Shown in pieces: positions 1 through 8,184 of a DNA stretch of 64,000 bases (the first letter of the stretch is position 1; every line of letters starts with the position of its first letter). The DNA comes from Archaeoglobus sp. UBA230 (GTDB lineage Archaea > Halobacteriota > Archaeoglobi > Archaeoglobales > Archaeoglobaceae): NCBI GenBank assembly GCA_002507545.1, contig DAVR01000011.1, positions 1 to 64,000 on the forward strand, given 5' to 3'. Made by a program: the position numbers and the translations under genes. The notes beneath the pieces were generated by a model. That model ran no database searches. It saw only the letters and a list, made by a program, of their open reading frames with translations, and was not told the DNA's origin.

Positions 1-36
1 TAATAGGTTGGTGGTATATAAATGGTTAAAGGAAAT

Positions 37-1239
37 TCAGATCATCCCCATAAACGCCTCTAACAAATCATGATCTTCCCTCAACTTCTTAGCAAGTTCA
101 AGCATCACCCTTGCTCTATCAAATACTTCAGGATCCTCCTTAAGAAGACTTATCAACTCGTTTATAATTCCAGCCCCCTCTATCTCATATCTAATCCTCT
201 CAGATTCATCCAAAATTAAAGCACACCTGCCACAAAAACGATCTGTAGGAGCATTCAAATAACCACATCTTGGACATTTCCGAGGCTTAGTCACTTCCTC
301 CTCTTCCTCCTCCTTCAACCCATACAACCTATCAATCGCACCGTCAATATCTCTCCCTGAAAGATGAACGTATATCCTTGGCATATCACTTCCCTGAATC
401 CATCCAAAGTATTGACACATCTGAGCCTCCGTTAAGAAATTAGCAAGAACTGACGCCCTCGTATGCCTCAAAGTATGTGTCGAGATCTTTTTCTTAATGC
501 CAGCTCTCTTTGCTATTTCCTTAACTTTCCTCAGTAGAGGTTGATAATCTATCATTCCACCATAATTGCTTTTCGCAAAGCTACAAAACACAACAGCATC
601 AGGATCATCTCTGAAAGGATGATTCTCAAGCCAACGCTTCAGGTATGGCGCAGAAACAACAAGTGGAATGACTCGCTCCCCAGTCTTACCCCTCACTTTA
701 ATCTTTGCCTTAACATCTCCTCCATTCTGCCAGACCACATCCTTTATTCTCAACGTTGCCAACTCTGCAACTCTCAATCCTGCCTCATACCAAACCGCAA
801 TCATCGCCTTATCTCTCTCATTCGCTGCAGCCTCTATCATCCTAAAAACTTCTTCTTCTGTCAGAACATCTGGAACCCTGTTACTCTCCTTAACTTTCTT
901 CAAAAGTTTCAGACCTTCCCACTCTTCTCCTCTCAACCACTTGAAAAACTTCTTCATCGCCTTCCTGAACTCATTTTTAGTCCCTACTTTGTAGTTGCTT
1001 TTCTCCAACTTTACAAGCACAAACAATATCTCCTCTCTATCCCATTCCTGCAACGGCTTATCCAACCACTCCGAAACCATCCGCATGATCTGAACATACC
1101 TCAAAATCCGCAACGGACTAATACCCTCAGAAATTAAGTAATCCGCAAACTTCTGGAGCACTGTTTTGTTTTCAACAGGTAGTTTTTCGAGAAGCTGAAG
1201 CTGTTTATTTAACCGCTGCCAGCCCTTATGAAAATCCAT
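37..1239 (-). CDS. tyrosine recombinase / integrase with C-terminal zinc ribbon
   Basis: This 400-residue protein is a tyrosine recombinase (phage integrase/Xer family) expected to cut and join DNA at an attachment site. The catalytic residues are visible in order: R156 in AGLRVAEL, K185 in RGKTGER, H255 and R258 in HTLRHTR, W280 and the nucleophile Y290 in RIYVHL. Residues 1-120 look like the SAM-like arm and core-binding domain. A Cys4 zinc ribbon (C322, C325, C336, C339) follows the catalytic domain, after a run of Glu. The gene starts 42 bases beyond the 3' end of tRNA-Gln, the same position the second integrase (32843-34045) has next to tRNA-Met. The two are equal in length and architecture, so they are paralogues. 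It probably belongs to a separate element extending left of the window; it could also be a relic. Confidence 0.93.
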   Translation of the reverse strand: MDFHKGWQRLNKQLQLLEKLPVENKTVLQKFADYLISEGISPLRILRYVQIMRMVSEWLDKPLQEWDREEILFVLVKLEKSNYKVGTKNEFRKAMKKFFKWLRGEEWEGLKLLKKVKESNRVPDVLTEEEVFRMIEAAANERDKAMIAVWYEAGLRVAELATLRIKDVVWQNGGDVKAKIKVRGKTGERVIPLVVSAPYLKRWLENHPFRDDPDAVVFCSFAKSNYGGMIDYQPLLRKVKEIAKRAGIKKKISTHTLRHTRASVLANFLTEAQMCQYFGWIQGSDMPRIYVHLSGRDIDGAIDRLYGLKEEEEEEVTKPRKCPRCGYLNAPTDRFCGRCALILDESERIRYEIEGAGIINELISLLKEDPEVFDRARVMLELAKKLREDHDLLEAFMGMI

Positions 1240-1280
1240 AAAATCACGTGTAGCCCTTTATATTAAACGTTTATGGAGTA

Positions 1281-1353
1281 TAGCCCCGGCCGGATTCGAA
1301 CCGGCGTCGCCGGATCCAGAGTCCGGCAGGATTGACCGCTACCCCACGGGGCT
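1281..1353 (-). tRNA. tRNA-Gln (CTG anticodon)
   Basis: The reverse strand folds as a complete 73-base tRNA. The seven-pair acceptor stem is AGCCCCG with CGGGGCT and discriminator A. The anticodon stem CCGGA/TCCGG holds loop CTCTGGA, giving anticodon CUG (glutamine), and the T loop is TTCGAAT. CCA is not encoded. The integrase at 37-1239 begins just past its 3' end, which suggests that this tRNA served as an integration site for an element to the left. Confidence 0.96.
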
Positions 1354-1483
1354 TTTGCCAACTCCTTTTGCTAACCTTGTAGCTAAGATTTATCAAAATT
1401 TTGGTCTTGTTTCACAATCTTCTCAAAATATGCTCAACTTTAACAAAACCTTTTTAAACTTTAATCAGGAAAATAAAAAGAGC

Positions 1484-2002
1484 ATGTCAACTATATCTCG
1501 TATTCAGAGAATTAAAGAGTATCTTTCTAAAAGAAGGTTATCGCAGAGAAAGAAGGTAGGTGTTCTTGTAGATGGTCCTAATATGCTTAGGAAGGAGTTT
1601 AACATTAACTTGAAAGAGATTAGAGAGATTTTGACCGAGTATGGAGATATTAAAATAGCCAAGGTCTTTCTGAATCAGTATGCAACCGAAAAACTCGTTG
1701 AAGCCATTGAAAATCAAGGATTTGAACCAATAGTAACGTCCGGGGATGTTGACGTTCGATTGGCTGTTGAGGCGATGGAACTCATTTACAACGACTCCAT
1801 AGATGCCATAGCCATCGTCACGAGGGATGCGGATTTCAAGGCAGTTTTGATGAAAGCAATGGAGATGGGGAAGGAAACTATCATAATTGGTGCAGAACCC
1901 GGATTTTCAACTGCACTTAAAAATTCCGCAGACATTGCCATAGTTTTGAATGAAGAGATGATGGAGGAAGAGAGGGAACCTGAGGAAATAATTGAGGTAT
2001 GA
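1484..2002 (+). CDS. NYN-domain putative ribonuclease (TIGR00288-like)
   Basis: This 172-residue protein has a NYN (PIN-like) fold of the LabA/TIGR00288 type, a family predicted to cut RNA with a metal-binding acidic site. Conserved acidic motifs are visible: D30 in VLVDGPN, D88 and D90 in GDVDVRL, and D115 and D117 in TRDADF. I start at ATG 1484 because the reading frame upstream has low complexity, and an AT-rich promoter-like tract (TTTTTAAACT) lies about 35 bases before this codon. The stop overlaps the start of the following ATP-grasp gene by four bases, so the two are probably cotranscribed. The RNA substrate is unknown. Confidence 0.82.
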   Translation: MSTISRIQRIKEYLSKRRLSQRKKVGVLVDGPNMLRKEFNINLKEIREILTEYGDIKIAKVFLNQYATEKLVEAIENQGFEPIVTSGDVDVRLAVEAMELIYNDSIDAIAIVTRDADFKAVLMKAMEMGKETIIIGAEPGFSTALKNSADIAIVLNEEMMEEEREPEEIIEV

Positions 2003-2916
2003 AACTTTTTTTGTTCGAATTTGCTACTTGTGGTGAAAAAATAGAGGATAGTATTGCTGTTGAAGGGCTTGCGATGTTTAAAGCTGCCTACGATGGATTT
2101 AAAAAGTACTATGACATTCATGGTTTTGTCAGATCTGAATACTCCTTCCTTTTCGATGTTCCTTCTGGAAATATCACTCTGCTGGAAGATTACCTTTCTG
2201 AAAGTGATGCATTTCTAATAGTAGCCCCGGAAGACGAGAACCTGCTACTGGAGTTAACTAAGGTTGGGGAGAGGTATGCCGAAAACCTCGGGTCTTCGAG
2301 CAGAGCCATCTCAGTCGTTTCCGATAAGTGGAAATTGTATAAAAAGCTGAAAGGGAGTGTTCAGATTCCTGAAACGTCAAAAAAACCGCTTGATGGCAGA
2401 TTTATTATTAAACCAAGAATTTCATGTGCTGGAGAAGGGATTTCCTTTGGTTCTGGTAATGTTCCGAGTGGTTACATCGCTCAGGAATACATCGAAGGCA
2501 AAAATCTGAGTGTAAGCGTGATTGTTAAGGACGGAGAGTGCAGGACTGTGAGTGTTAATGAACAGCTTCTTGATGGCTTCAAATATGCTGGTGCGATTCT
2601 ACCAGCGAGGGTTGATGAAAAAATTGCGAAAGATGTAGAAGAGGAGGCGTTGAAGGCTGTAGAATGTATTGAAGGATTAAATGGCTACGTCGGGGTGGAT
2701 ATCGTTTACTCTGATCAGCCATACGTTGTAGAGATAAACGCGAGACTCACAACTCCTGTTTCAGCCTTCGAAAGGGCTTATGGCGTATCACTTGCAGATA
2801 TGCTAATTGGGAAGTTACCTAAATTTGCGAGAAGGCAAATAATAAGGAAGGGCACTGGATTCGCCAAGTGGTACGTTAAATCAGGAGAGTGGTGTTTGGA
2901 AATCTCCGGTCTTTAG
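1999..2916 (+). CDS. ATP-grasp ligase, MfnD-like (tyramine-glutamate ligase family)
   Basis: This 305-residue protein is an ATP-grasp enzyme, a class that joins an acyl-phosphate intermediate to an amine. The N-terminal sequence KLFLFEFATC with a following AVEGLAM segment resembles the archaeal COG1821 family, which includes MfnD. MfnD adds glutamate to tyramine in methanofuran biosynthesis. ATP-grasp features are present: IIKPRISCAGEGI near residue 135, QEYIEGKNLSVSV near 160, and a metal-binding VVEINARLTTP near 245. Archaeoglobales use methanofuran, so the role fits, but the substrate is inferred from family resemblance only. The ATG start overlaps the NYN stop by four bases. The 3' end meets the convergent herA gene with a four-base overlap. 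Confidence 0.75.
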   Translation: MKLFLFEFATCGEKIEDSIAVEGLAMFKAAYDGFKKYYDIHGFVRSEYSFLFDVPSGNITLLEDYLSESDAFLIVAPEDENLLLELTKVGERYAENLGSSSRAISVVSDKWKLYKKLKGSVQIPETSKKPLDGRFIIKPRISCAGEGISFGSGNVPSGYIAQEYIEGKNLSVSVIVKDGECRTVSVNEQLLDGFKYAGAILPARVDEKIAKDVEEEALKAVECIEGLNGYVGVDIVYSDQPYVVEINARLTTPVSAFERAYGVSLADMLIGKLPKFARRQIIRKGTGFAKWYVKSGEWCLEISGL

Positions 2917-4430
2917 CCGAACAGCCTTCTGAGCAATCCTTTTCTCTCTTTTCTCTCTTCTTTCTTCTTTCTTTTCTCCTTCTTCTTCGCTCTTTCTTTA
3001 ACCCTTGGAGCTGTTACACTCACAGCCTCGCCGTGCCTGCTCTTCCTGCTTCTAACCCTGACGATCACGGGTCTTTCAAGTTCGGGACTTACTATCATGG
3101 CGTTTCCGGGTGGTAACCTTTTAATCTCTTCCACCATCTCAGCAGTAATCCCCTCCACTCCACTCCTTATTGCGTTGATGTCGTTGGGGTTGGTTACCCT
3201 CAGGATTATCTGGGTGTTGCACTGACTTATCACGTTCTTGTCAACCCTCGCTGGCCTTTGGCTGATCACCATCAATCCAAGACCGAATTTCCTGCCCTCA
3301 CTGGCTATCGTTCTGAGTATGCCGGTAGACACGGCTCTGTCAAAACCTCTTTCGGGTATGAAGTTGTGAGCCTCCTCAATAACTATCATTCCCGGCTCCA
3401 CTTCCTCTTTCTTTCTCAGTTCGAAAAGCTTTGTGCAGACTCTTGAAACTATTAAATCCTGATACGCTGGCTCAATACCCCTCAAGTCAATAATCGTAGC
3501 TTTCCCCCTCTGAAGGAGCCTTCTTATATCCGTGGGCTTTTCACCAAACAGTCCCGAATCCTCGACCTTCGTAAGGGCGCCGAGCAATGTCCATTTTCCG
3601 TTGTGTTTAATCCTCTCGACTTCATCAATGATATCTTGTATCGTGTAGTCCTCATCCTTTAGCTCCTTCAGTGCCTGATACAGCAGAGCCTGAGCCGTTG
3701 GGTTCTTTAGGCCAGTAAGCTCAATCAACTCCTCGGCTGTAAGATTAACCCCATCGAGAATTAGAATTTCGTCAGCCTTGTCAGCGAAGGGTGAGATTGG
3801 AGGAACTGCGATTCTGATCTGATCTGCATAACTTTTCGGCTTTATGCCAAATTCTCCGTTGACTTTCTCGTTTGGATGCTTCATCGAGTGATACTCTCCA
3901 TGTGGGTCAATAATGAGGAGAGGAACGCTGTGTTCGAGAAGCTCCTCTATTATCACCCCGGCAGTGTAGCTCTTCCCGCTACCAGTTTTTGCGAGGATAC
4001 ATACATGCTTCTGAACGAGGCTGTTTGGGTCGAGCCTCACCTTAACCCCTGTATCACCGAGAAGGCCGATATAAACCCCCTCGTTGCTCAGTCCAAGCAC
4101 TTCCGAGATAAGCTTTTCTTCAGCCAAAAATACGCTCTCACCCGGTACAAAAGGACTTCTGGGAACTTTCAATCTTCCGTCTTCCCTTTTTCCGAGGACT
4201 ACAGCTTTTCCGATAAAAACTTCGCTTGCACCATTAACGATCTCCTTTATCTCTTTATTTCTCACATTGGATTTCGCAATTATATCCTCGACATAAGCAA
4301 CAACCCATCCATCAACATCATTCCATACCTTTACGTAATCCCCCCTTTTCACCTTCTTTTGGTCAAAAATCACAAAGTTGAATTCGAAGGATGATGCCTC
4401 TCCGTAAATCTTTCCCACAGCGCCTTTCAT
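2913..4430 (-). CDS. herA: HerA-type hexameric DNA translocase
   Basis: This 505-residue P-loop ATPase matches HerA, the archaeal bidirectional DNA translocase/helicase that works with the NurA nuclease in end resection. An N-terminal beta-barrel (HAS-like) domain covers about residues 1-130. Walker A (AKTGSGKS) lies at 147-154, followed by LLIIDPHGEY, and Walker B is VIEEAHNF with E352/E353. The C-terminus is a long Lys/Arg/Glu-rich tail. The open frame continues upstream to a TTG inside tRNA-Ser, so I take ATG 4430, which begins the typical HerA N-terminus. NurA, Mre11 and Rad50 genes are not adjacent. The gene is host chromosome, immediately left of the integrated element. Confidence 0.88.
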   Translation of the reverse strand: MKGAVGKIYGEASSFEFNFVIFDQKKVKRGDYVKVWNDVDGWVVAYVEDIIAKSNVRNKEIKEIVNGASEVFIGKAVVLGKREDGRLKVPRSPFVPGESVFLAEEKLISEVLGLSNEGVYIGLLGDTGVKVRLDPNSLVQKHVCILAKTGSGKSYTAGVIIEELLEHSVPLLIIDPHGEYHSMKHPNEKVNGEFGIKPKSYADQIRIAVPPISPFADKADEILILDGVNLTAEELIELTGLKNPTAQALLYQALKELKDEDYTIQDIIDEVERIKHNGKWTLLGALTKVEDSGLFGEKPTDIRRLLQRGKATIIDLRGIEPAYQDLIVSRVCTKLFELRKKEEVEPGMIVIEEAHNFIPERGFDRAVSTGILRTIASEGRKFGLGLMVISQRPARVDKNVISQCNTQIILRVTNPNDINAIRSGVEGITAEMVEEIKRLPPGNAMIVSPELERPVIVRVRSRKSRHGEAVSVTAPRVKERAKKKEKRKKKEERKERKGLLRRLFG

Positions 4431-4550
4431 CGCATAAAGTCTTCTACAATTATTTTTATTTTTTCCGCTCTGGCGGGTAATTGTGGTGAGAACACTAAAA
4501 AATTTGAAGCGCTCGATTGAGGTAGAACACGAGACCTTTAGACAGATACA

Positions 4551-4632
4551 CGCCGGGGGTGGGACTTGAACCCACGAGCCCTTACGGGCACCAGCTCTCA
4601 AGGCTGGCGCAGTGCCTCTCTGCAACCCCGGC
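4551..4632 (-). tRNA. tRNA-Ser (TGA anticodon)
   Basis: The reverse strand folds as an 82-base class II tRNA. The acceptor stem is GCCGGGG with CCCCGGC and discriminator G. The anticodon stem CCAGC/GCTGG holds loop CTTGAGA (anticodon UGA), and a long variable arm built around GCCC-GTAA-GGGC is typical of serine. The T loop is TTCAAGT. A CTTTATAGG box upstream on the same strand is a plausible promoter. Confidence 0.96.
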
Positions 4633-4744
4633 TTGTCTGTAAAGCCTATAAAGATGTTTATGAAATTTGTGCTTATATTTATTGTTTAATTCCCACACAA
4701 TTCCTAAGTAAAAACATTTGGTCTATATTCCTCCACTTTGCCAT

Positions 4745-4760
4745 ATGCCGAGGGGGGGAT
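4745..4760 (+). repeat. attL, left attachment-site repeat
   Basis: ATGCCGAGGGGGGGAT is identical over 16 bases to the sequence at 34120-34135 that forms the 3' end of tRNA-Met. The match stops at 4744 and 4761. It is a partial copy of the tRNA end and marks the left junction of the element. Confidence 0.93.
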
Positions 4761-4841
4761 ATCCTACTTCTGGTGCAAACCCCTACCATGACTATCGGAC
4801 TACTCTCTCCCTTTTTATGTTTACCGAACTTAAGCTTATGC

Positions 4842-5066
4842 ATGAAGGAGTACATAGTCGTTCGACTCGTAGCCAGCAGCAGAAAGCAGGTGATCCGCTT
4901 TATCTCTGCAAAGACGATAGAAGAAGAGGAGGAAATTGTAATCAGCCGGTATAAGAGGTATTACTTCATTATCCTGCCAGGCGTCGAGATCGGTATGCCA
5001 GCTCAAACGCTTAAGAAGCTGATATCGCTGGCTCAGCATGCGATGGAGCAGGAGAGGTGGGTTTAG
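4842..5066 (+). CDS. small protein of unknown function at the element's left end
   Basis: This 74-residue reading frame starts at ATG 4842, directly inside attL. It begins MKEYIVVRLVASS and contains a glutamate run (EEEEE), an aromatic beta-like stretch (YKRYYFIILPG) and a C-terminal amphipathic helix. A TTTTTATG box about 25-30 bases upstream may be a promoter, and no strong ribosome binding site precedes the start, so it may be leaderless. A reading frame on the opposite strand spans the same bases but has a less protein-like composition. Its position next to att would suit an excisionase or regulator, but I see no motif proving that. Confidence 0.55.
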   Translation: MKEYIVVRLVASSRKQVIRFISAKTIEEEEEIVISRYKRYYFIILPGVEIGMPAQTLKKLISLAQHAMEQERWV

Positions 5067-5067
5067 T

Positions 5068-6048
5068 CTACAGTAACTCACGTATCGGTTCTAGAATTTC
5101 ATCCTCCTTTAGTATATCGTTGTAAACTTCTTCAAGACCTATCCAATAATTATTGCCATTAAATCCAGCGTATTTGAGTAATCCAACTGTTTCGAGTTGT
5201 ATTAAGTATCGATCGAGTTTGAACAGTTTTTCATTTCTATCTGTAGAGGTATAGAAATAATTTATTTTTTTAACGAAGAACTTTTGACTTACTCGTGGTA
5301 GTTGACCAATTTGCAAAGCCATTGAGTAATAACTACCAGTCAACTTGAGGTGGGGGCCAAGAATTTCACTTATTTTATCCAATTTATCATATCCAAGTTT
5401 GAAAAATAATTCCATGGCATCGGCTAATTTTTCTGAAAGGGGTTTATTGTTGGCCTCTATTTCAATGAGCAGATCTCCAGAAACGTATTTATCGCCTTCA
5501 AATACCACCAGGTCAAGTTCTTCCAAAGTTTGTAAATAGTCAAGATATTTCTGTTTAGTATCGCTACTTAGTTTATCTAATTCGCTCAAATTAATGTTCT
5601 CTGACAATAATAATTTTGAAAAGATATCTAAAATAGGTGTCCATCTATGTTCAGAAAATGGGATGCGAGAAAATTTCTTAGATTCTGCTTTAACTAAAGC
5701 CTTCTCGACAGTATTCTGGACTTCTATAAGTCTACTTTTAATTTTATTTATAACAACACTCCTCTGTGGGTATTTTGGCTCGCCACTCATTCCGTCAACT
5801 TCAATCCATCCAAGTTCTATGGGCCTCATCAGTTTTATTCTAGCTGGGCGCGGAGGAGAGCGAGTGAAATCAAAAAGCACCCTTGGGTAAACTGATATAA
5901 GCTTGAATTTCCACACGGTCCCCTCTCTTCTCACACTTTCAATTCCCACCATGTTTCCGAATTTTTCACGAAGCACTTTTCTTGCTATTTCCAGAGCTTC
6001 ATCTTCTGAAATAGGTAGTTCTGAAAAACCCTCAATCATGATTTTCAC
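5068..6048 (-). CDS. unknown protein coupled to the C39-like peptidase
   Basis: I do not recognise this 326-residue protein. Residues 1-100 look like a compact alpha/beta domain of PepSY-like character (DEALEIARKVLREKFG, then strands WKFKLISVYP and RIKLMRPIELGWIEVDG). Residues 100-326 are mostly helical, with no signal peptide or membrane segment. The start overlaps the end of the upstream peptidase gene by 17 bases, so the two are almost certainly translated together. The base composition is more AT-rich than that of most of the element. As the partner of a papain-fold enzyme it could be a substrate, a chaperone or an immunity/sensor protein. Confidence 0.75.
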   Translation of the reverse strand: MKIMIEGFSELPISEDEALEIARKVLREKFGNMVGIESVRREGTVWKFKLISVYPRVLFDFTRSPPRPARIKLMRPIELGWIEVDGMSGEPKYPQRSVVINKIKSRLIEVQNTVEKALVKAESKKFSRIPFSEHRWTPILDIFSKLLLSENINLSELDKLSSDTKQKYLDYLQTLEELDLVVFEGDKYVSGDLLIEIEANNKPLSEKLADAMELFFKLGYDKLDKISEILGPHLKLTGSYYSMALQIGQLPRVSQKFFVKKINYFYTSTDRNEKLFKLDRYLIQLETVGLLKYAGFNGNNYWIGLEEVYNDILKEDEILEPIRELL

Positions 6049-6694
6049 CCATCCCTAATTCTTTTTCTTTTCTGGATTTATAAGTTTCCTTCAACGATTC
6101 GTCTAAAGTGAGTTGGACAGCTCTTATATTTACCTTAACTTCGACTACAGCTCGACAGGCTCTATCCCATGCGTCATAGAAATTTGCTATGTCGATTCTT
6201 TCATAACCTTGCCCCCAAGGATCGTTGAGGACTATCCACTGTTCATCTTCCAGACCAACAACAACTGCTGAATGCAACATGGGTTCAAGTAATAAGTAAT
6301 TTGAGTCTATTAAATACAATTTATCGAATATTATTATTTTGGGTATGTGGGCTGACAAATTAGCCTCCAAAATAGACATGTCAACCATTTCAGAGTATAC
6401 AAATTCAAGTGATGCTGTGGCTTCGCTGAGCTGTTGTAGTCTTTTTTCACTCATAACCCAACCATCTTCTTTTATATCAAGAATCTTTGCAATTTCATCG
6501 ATATCTAAGCTATTCACAGTGCGTCTAACTTTTTCGTCTGGATATATATTTTTGAAATAATCAAGAATCATTTTCACACAATAAGCGAAACACAAAGGTT
6601 CATCATCTGGTTGTGTATACAAAGGCACCCTAAGGCAATCTATCTGAACACCATCACTCCATGTTCTTGTTGTATATGGTCTGGATGCGCCCAT
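6032..6694 (-). CDS. C39-like papain-fold cysteine peptidase
   Basis: This 220-residue protein resembles the C39-like (papain-fold) peptidase family. A candidate oxyanion Gln (Q28) and nucleophile C35 sit in the segment TQPDDEPLCFAYCVKMIL. The His partner is H141 in EPMLHSAVVVGL and the third triad residue is D158 (or N157) in VLNDPWG, the typical C39 spacing. No signal peptide or membrane segment is visible, so it probably acts in the cytoplasm. It precedes the 326-residue unknown gene with a 17-base overlap. C39 enzymes classically cleave leader peptides after double-Gly. Here the substrate is unknown, and a role in conflict or host takeover is only an inference. Confidence 0.72.
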   Translation of the reverse strand: MGASRPYTTRTWSDGVQIDCLRVPLYTQPDDEPLCFAYCVKMILDYFKNIYPDEKVRRTVNSLDIDEIAKILDIKEDGWVMSEKRLQQLSEATASLEFVYSEMVDMSILEANLSAHIPKIIIFDKLYLIDSNYLLLEPMLHSAVVVGLEDEQWIVLNDPWGQGYERIDIANFYDAWDRACRAVVEVKVNIRAVQLTLDESLKETYKSRKEKELGMGENHD

Positions 6695-6723
6695 TTAAGC
6701 TAACCTCTCAACTATATTCATTT

Positions 6724-7296
6724 TCAAATTTGATCTAACAGCTTCCTTTTCTTCTCCTCAAACTCTTCTTTGGAGATAACTCCAGCCTCATAGAGCTCCT
6801 TTAACTTCTTCAGTTTCTCTATGGGATCTTCCTTCTGTAGCGGCGCCCTCTCTACGACCTGTGTCATCGGAAGACCCCTCGTTACGACCTCCTTCGGCTT
6901 GGATAGAGTTAGTTCAACGCCAAGTAGTCCTTTCTTCTTTTGAATTGACACAGGCTCAACAGCGATGGCGTTGAGAGCGTCCCTTATAGTCTCCATGGCC
7001 TCTTCTGCCTCTTCCCTCTCCATCCACGTTAAGGTTATTTCTTTCCCTTCTTCACTTCTGATCGTGAATTTGGCTCCGATTTTCCCCTTCTTGAAGTGAA
7101 CGAATTCGAGCTTCTCATATGGTACATCCACGAGGTCGTATCTCCCCAGAATTTTCTGATCGAGGTAAATCACCCTCCTGTCAGTCACGACCAGGAATTT
7201 CGGCTTCATTTCGGTGTAGAGCTTTTTCTTCACACTGTACAGAACTTTCTCACCAGGATAAAGGTTCTCGGTTATCTCTTTCGGGACTTCCGCCAT
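6724..7296 (-). CDS. PH-like domain protein with C-terminal SHOCT domain
   Basis: This 190-residue protein has two recognisable parts. Residues about 10-110 form a bacterial PH-like domain (GEKVLYSVKKKLY, then VVTDRRVIYLD). A short C-terminal SHOCT module (PIEKLKKLKELYEAG followed by ISKEEFEEKKRKLL) lies at about 155-190. Both are common in proteins that sit at membranes or form oligomers. I choose ATG 7296 rather than an upstream codon because GAGGTGA lies just before it. It follows the gene for a four-helix membrane protein with no gap and ends the three-gene operon begun by the winged-helix gene at 8137. The role is unknown. Confidence 0.8.
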   Translation of the reverse strand: MAEVPKEITENLYPGEKVLYSVKKKLYTEMKPKFLVVTDRRVIYLDQKILGRYDLVDVPYEKLEFVHFKKGKIGAKFTIRSEEGKEITLTWMEREEAEEAMETIRDALNAIAVEPVSIQKKKGLLGVELTLSKPKEVVTRGLPMTQVVERAPLQKEDPIEKLKKLKELYEAGVISKEEFEEKKRKLLDQI

Positions 7297-7301
7297 GCCC
7301 T

Positions 7302-7787
7302 TCACCTCTTTAGAACCCATGCAGCGATTAAGAGTACTCCAGCAAGTATCATGAAGACTACAGCAGTGCCCATGTTAATATTCACGATCGTTGAGGTCAC
7401 AGCTCTCATAATTAAGCTTGCACTAATCACCCTTTCTGTTCCAATATATGCTGTAACAACAGTTATCCATGCAAAAGCGGCTGCTACACTCATCCCTTTT
7501 TTAGATACTGCGGAGATTACCGACAAAATCAAAGTCAGCAGAGCACAGAAAGCTGAAATGATGATCAACATGATGCCCATTGCGGCCTGACTGTCCGCCA
7601 CACTGTTATGACCGCCGCTAAACGGGGAGGAGAAATGGCCAATATTAGTCAAAATGTCTATATAGGAAAGTCTTATCTCACTACTGTATCCAAATGGCCC
7701 GCTAATATTCCACAACGGTGTGAACAAGGCAATTAATACAAAAACAGAAGCAATAGCAGATAGGGCTTGAACAGCCTTTTCCCTCAT
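7302..7787 (-). CDS. four-helix membrane protein of unknown function
   Basis: This 161-residue protein has an N-terminal hydrophobic segment (about 8-28), a polar, probably extracytoplasmic loop (about 30-65) and three further hydrophobic segments (about 68-92, 98-118 and 137-158). The start overlaps the stop of the upstream winged-helix gene by four bases, and the PH-SHOCT gene begins just before its end. The three genes form a tight operon that may act as a small membrane-stress or superinfection module. That role is an inference from context. Confidence 0.75.
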   Translation of the reverse strand: MREKAVQALSAIASVFVLIALFTPLWNISGPFGYSSEIRLSYIDILTNIGHFSSPFSGGHNSVADSQAAMGIMLIIISAFCALLTLILSVISAVSKKGMSVAAAFAWITVVTAYIGTERVISASLIMRAVTSTIVNINMGTAVVFMILAGVLLIAAWVLKR

Positions 7788-8137
7788 TCCTCATCCCCCT
7801 CCATCTGCTTTTCAACCCATCTCATCTCCTTCTCCTCCAAACTGACACCTTCCTTGTAAACCCTCTCGATCTCCTCCAAAAGTTCGAGAATGCGCTTTCC
7901 TGTAGGAGTTAAAACGTAAACTTTCTTACTGCGACCTTTTCTAACCTCTACTAAAGTTTCTTTGACTAGTCCATTACTAATCAACCACTCAAGCCGATCG
8001 TTAAAATTTGATTTTGAAAGCGAGCAAGCAGAAGCTAATTCTGTGAAAGTTTTAGCTCCTGACCGTAGAGTAGACAAAATTTGGTATGATGGCAGGTCAA
8101 GATAGTCAAAGAGGTGCTGTTTTACTCTGGCTGGCAT
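7784..8137 (-). CDS. winged-helix transcriptional regulator (MarR/PadR-like)
   Basis: This 117-residue protein has a winged-helix DNA-binding fold. Recognition helices appear in TFTELASACSLSKSNFNDRLEWL (written here only by its ends, residues about 30-52), and a basic wing lies in EVRKGRSKKVYVLT. It resembles small archaeal MarR- or PadR-like regulators. It is the first gene of the leftward membrane operon and is divergent from the ribbon-helix-helix gene at 8285. The 150-base gap between them contains repeated AAGTTCTATT motifs that could be its operators. Confidence 0.82.
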   Translation of the reverse strand: MPARVKQHLFDYLDLPSYQILSTLRSGAKTFTELASACSLSKSNFNDRLEWLISNGLVKETLVEVRKGRSKKVYVLTPTGKRILELLEEIERVYKEGVSLEEKEMRWVEKQMEGDEE

Positions 8138-8184
8138 CGCACGAAATTCTTTCTGGAAAATATATAGTATCTACCGTAATCAGA

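Noticed and set aside
4431-4625. Upstream extension of the herA reading frame to a TTG
   Set aside because: It runs through tRNA-Ser and lacks HerA-like sequence. ATG 4430 gives the family N-terminus.
4836-5081. Leftward 81-residue frame opposite the small gene at 4842
   Set aside because: It has a composition unlike protein and no start signal. The rightward frame reads better.
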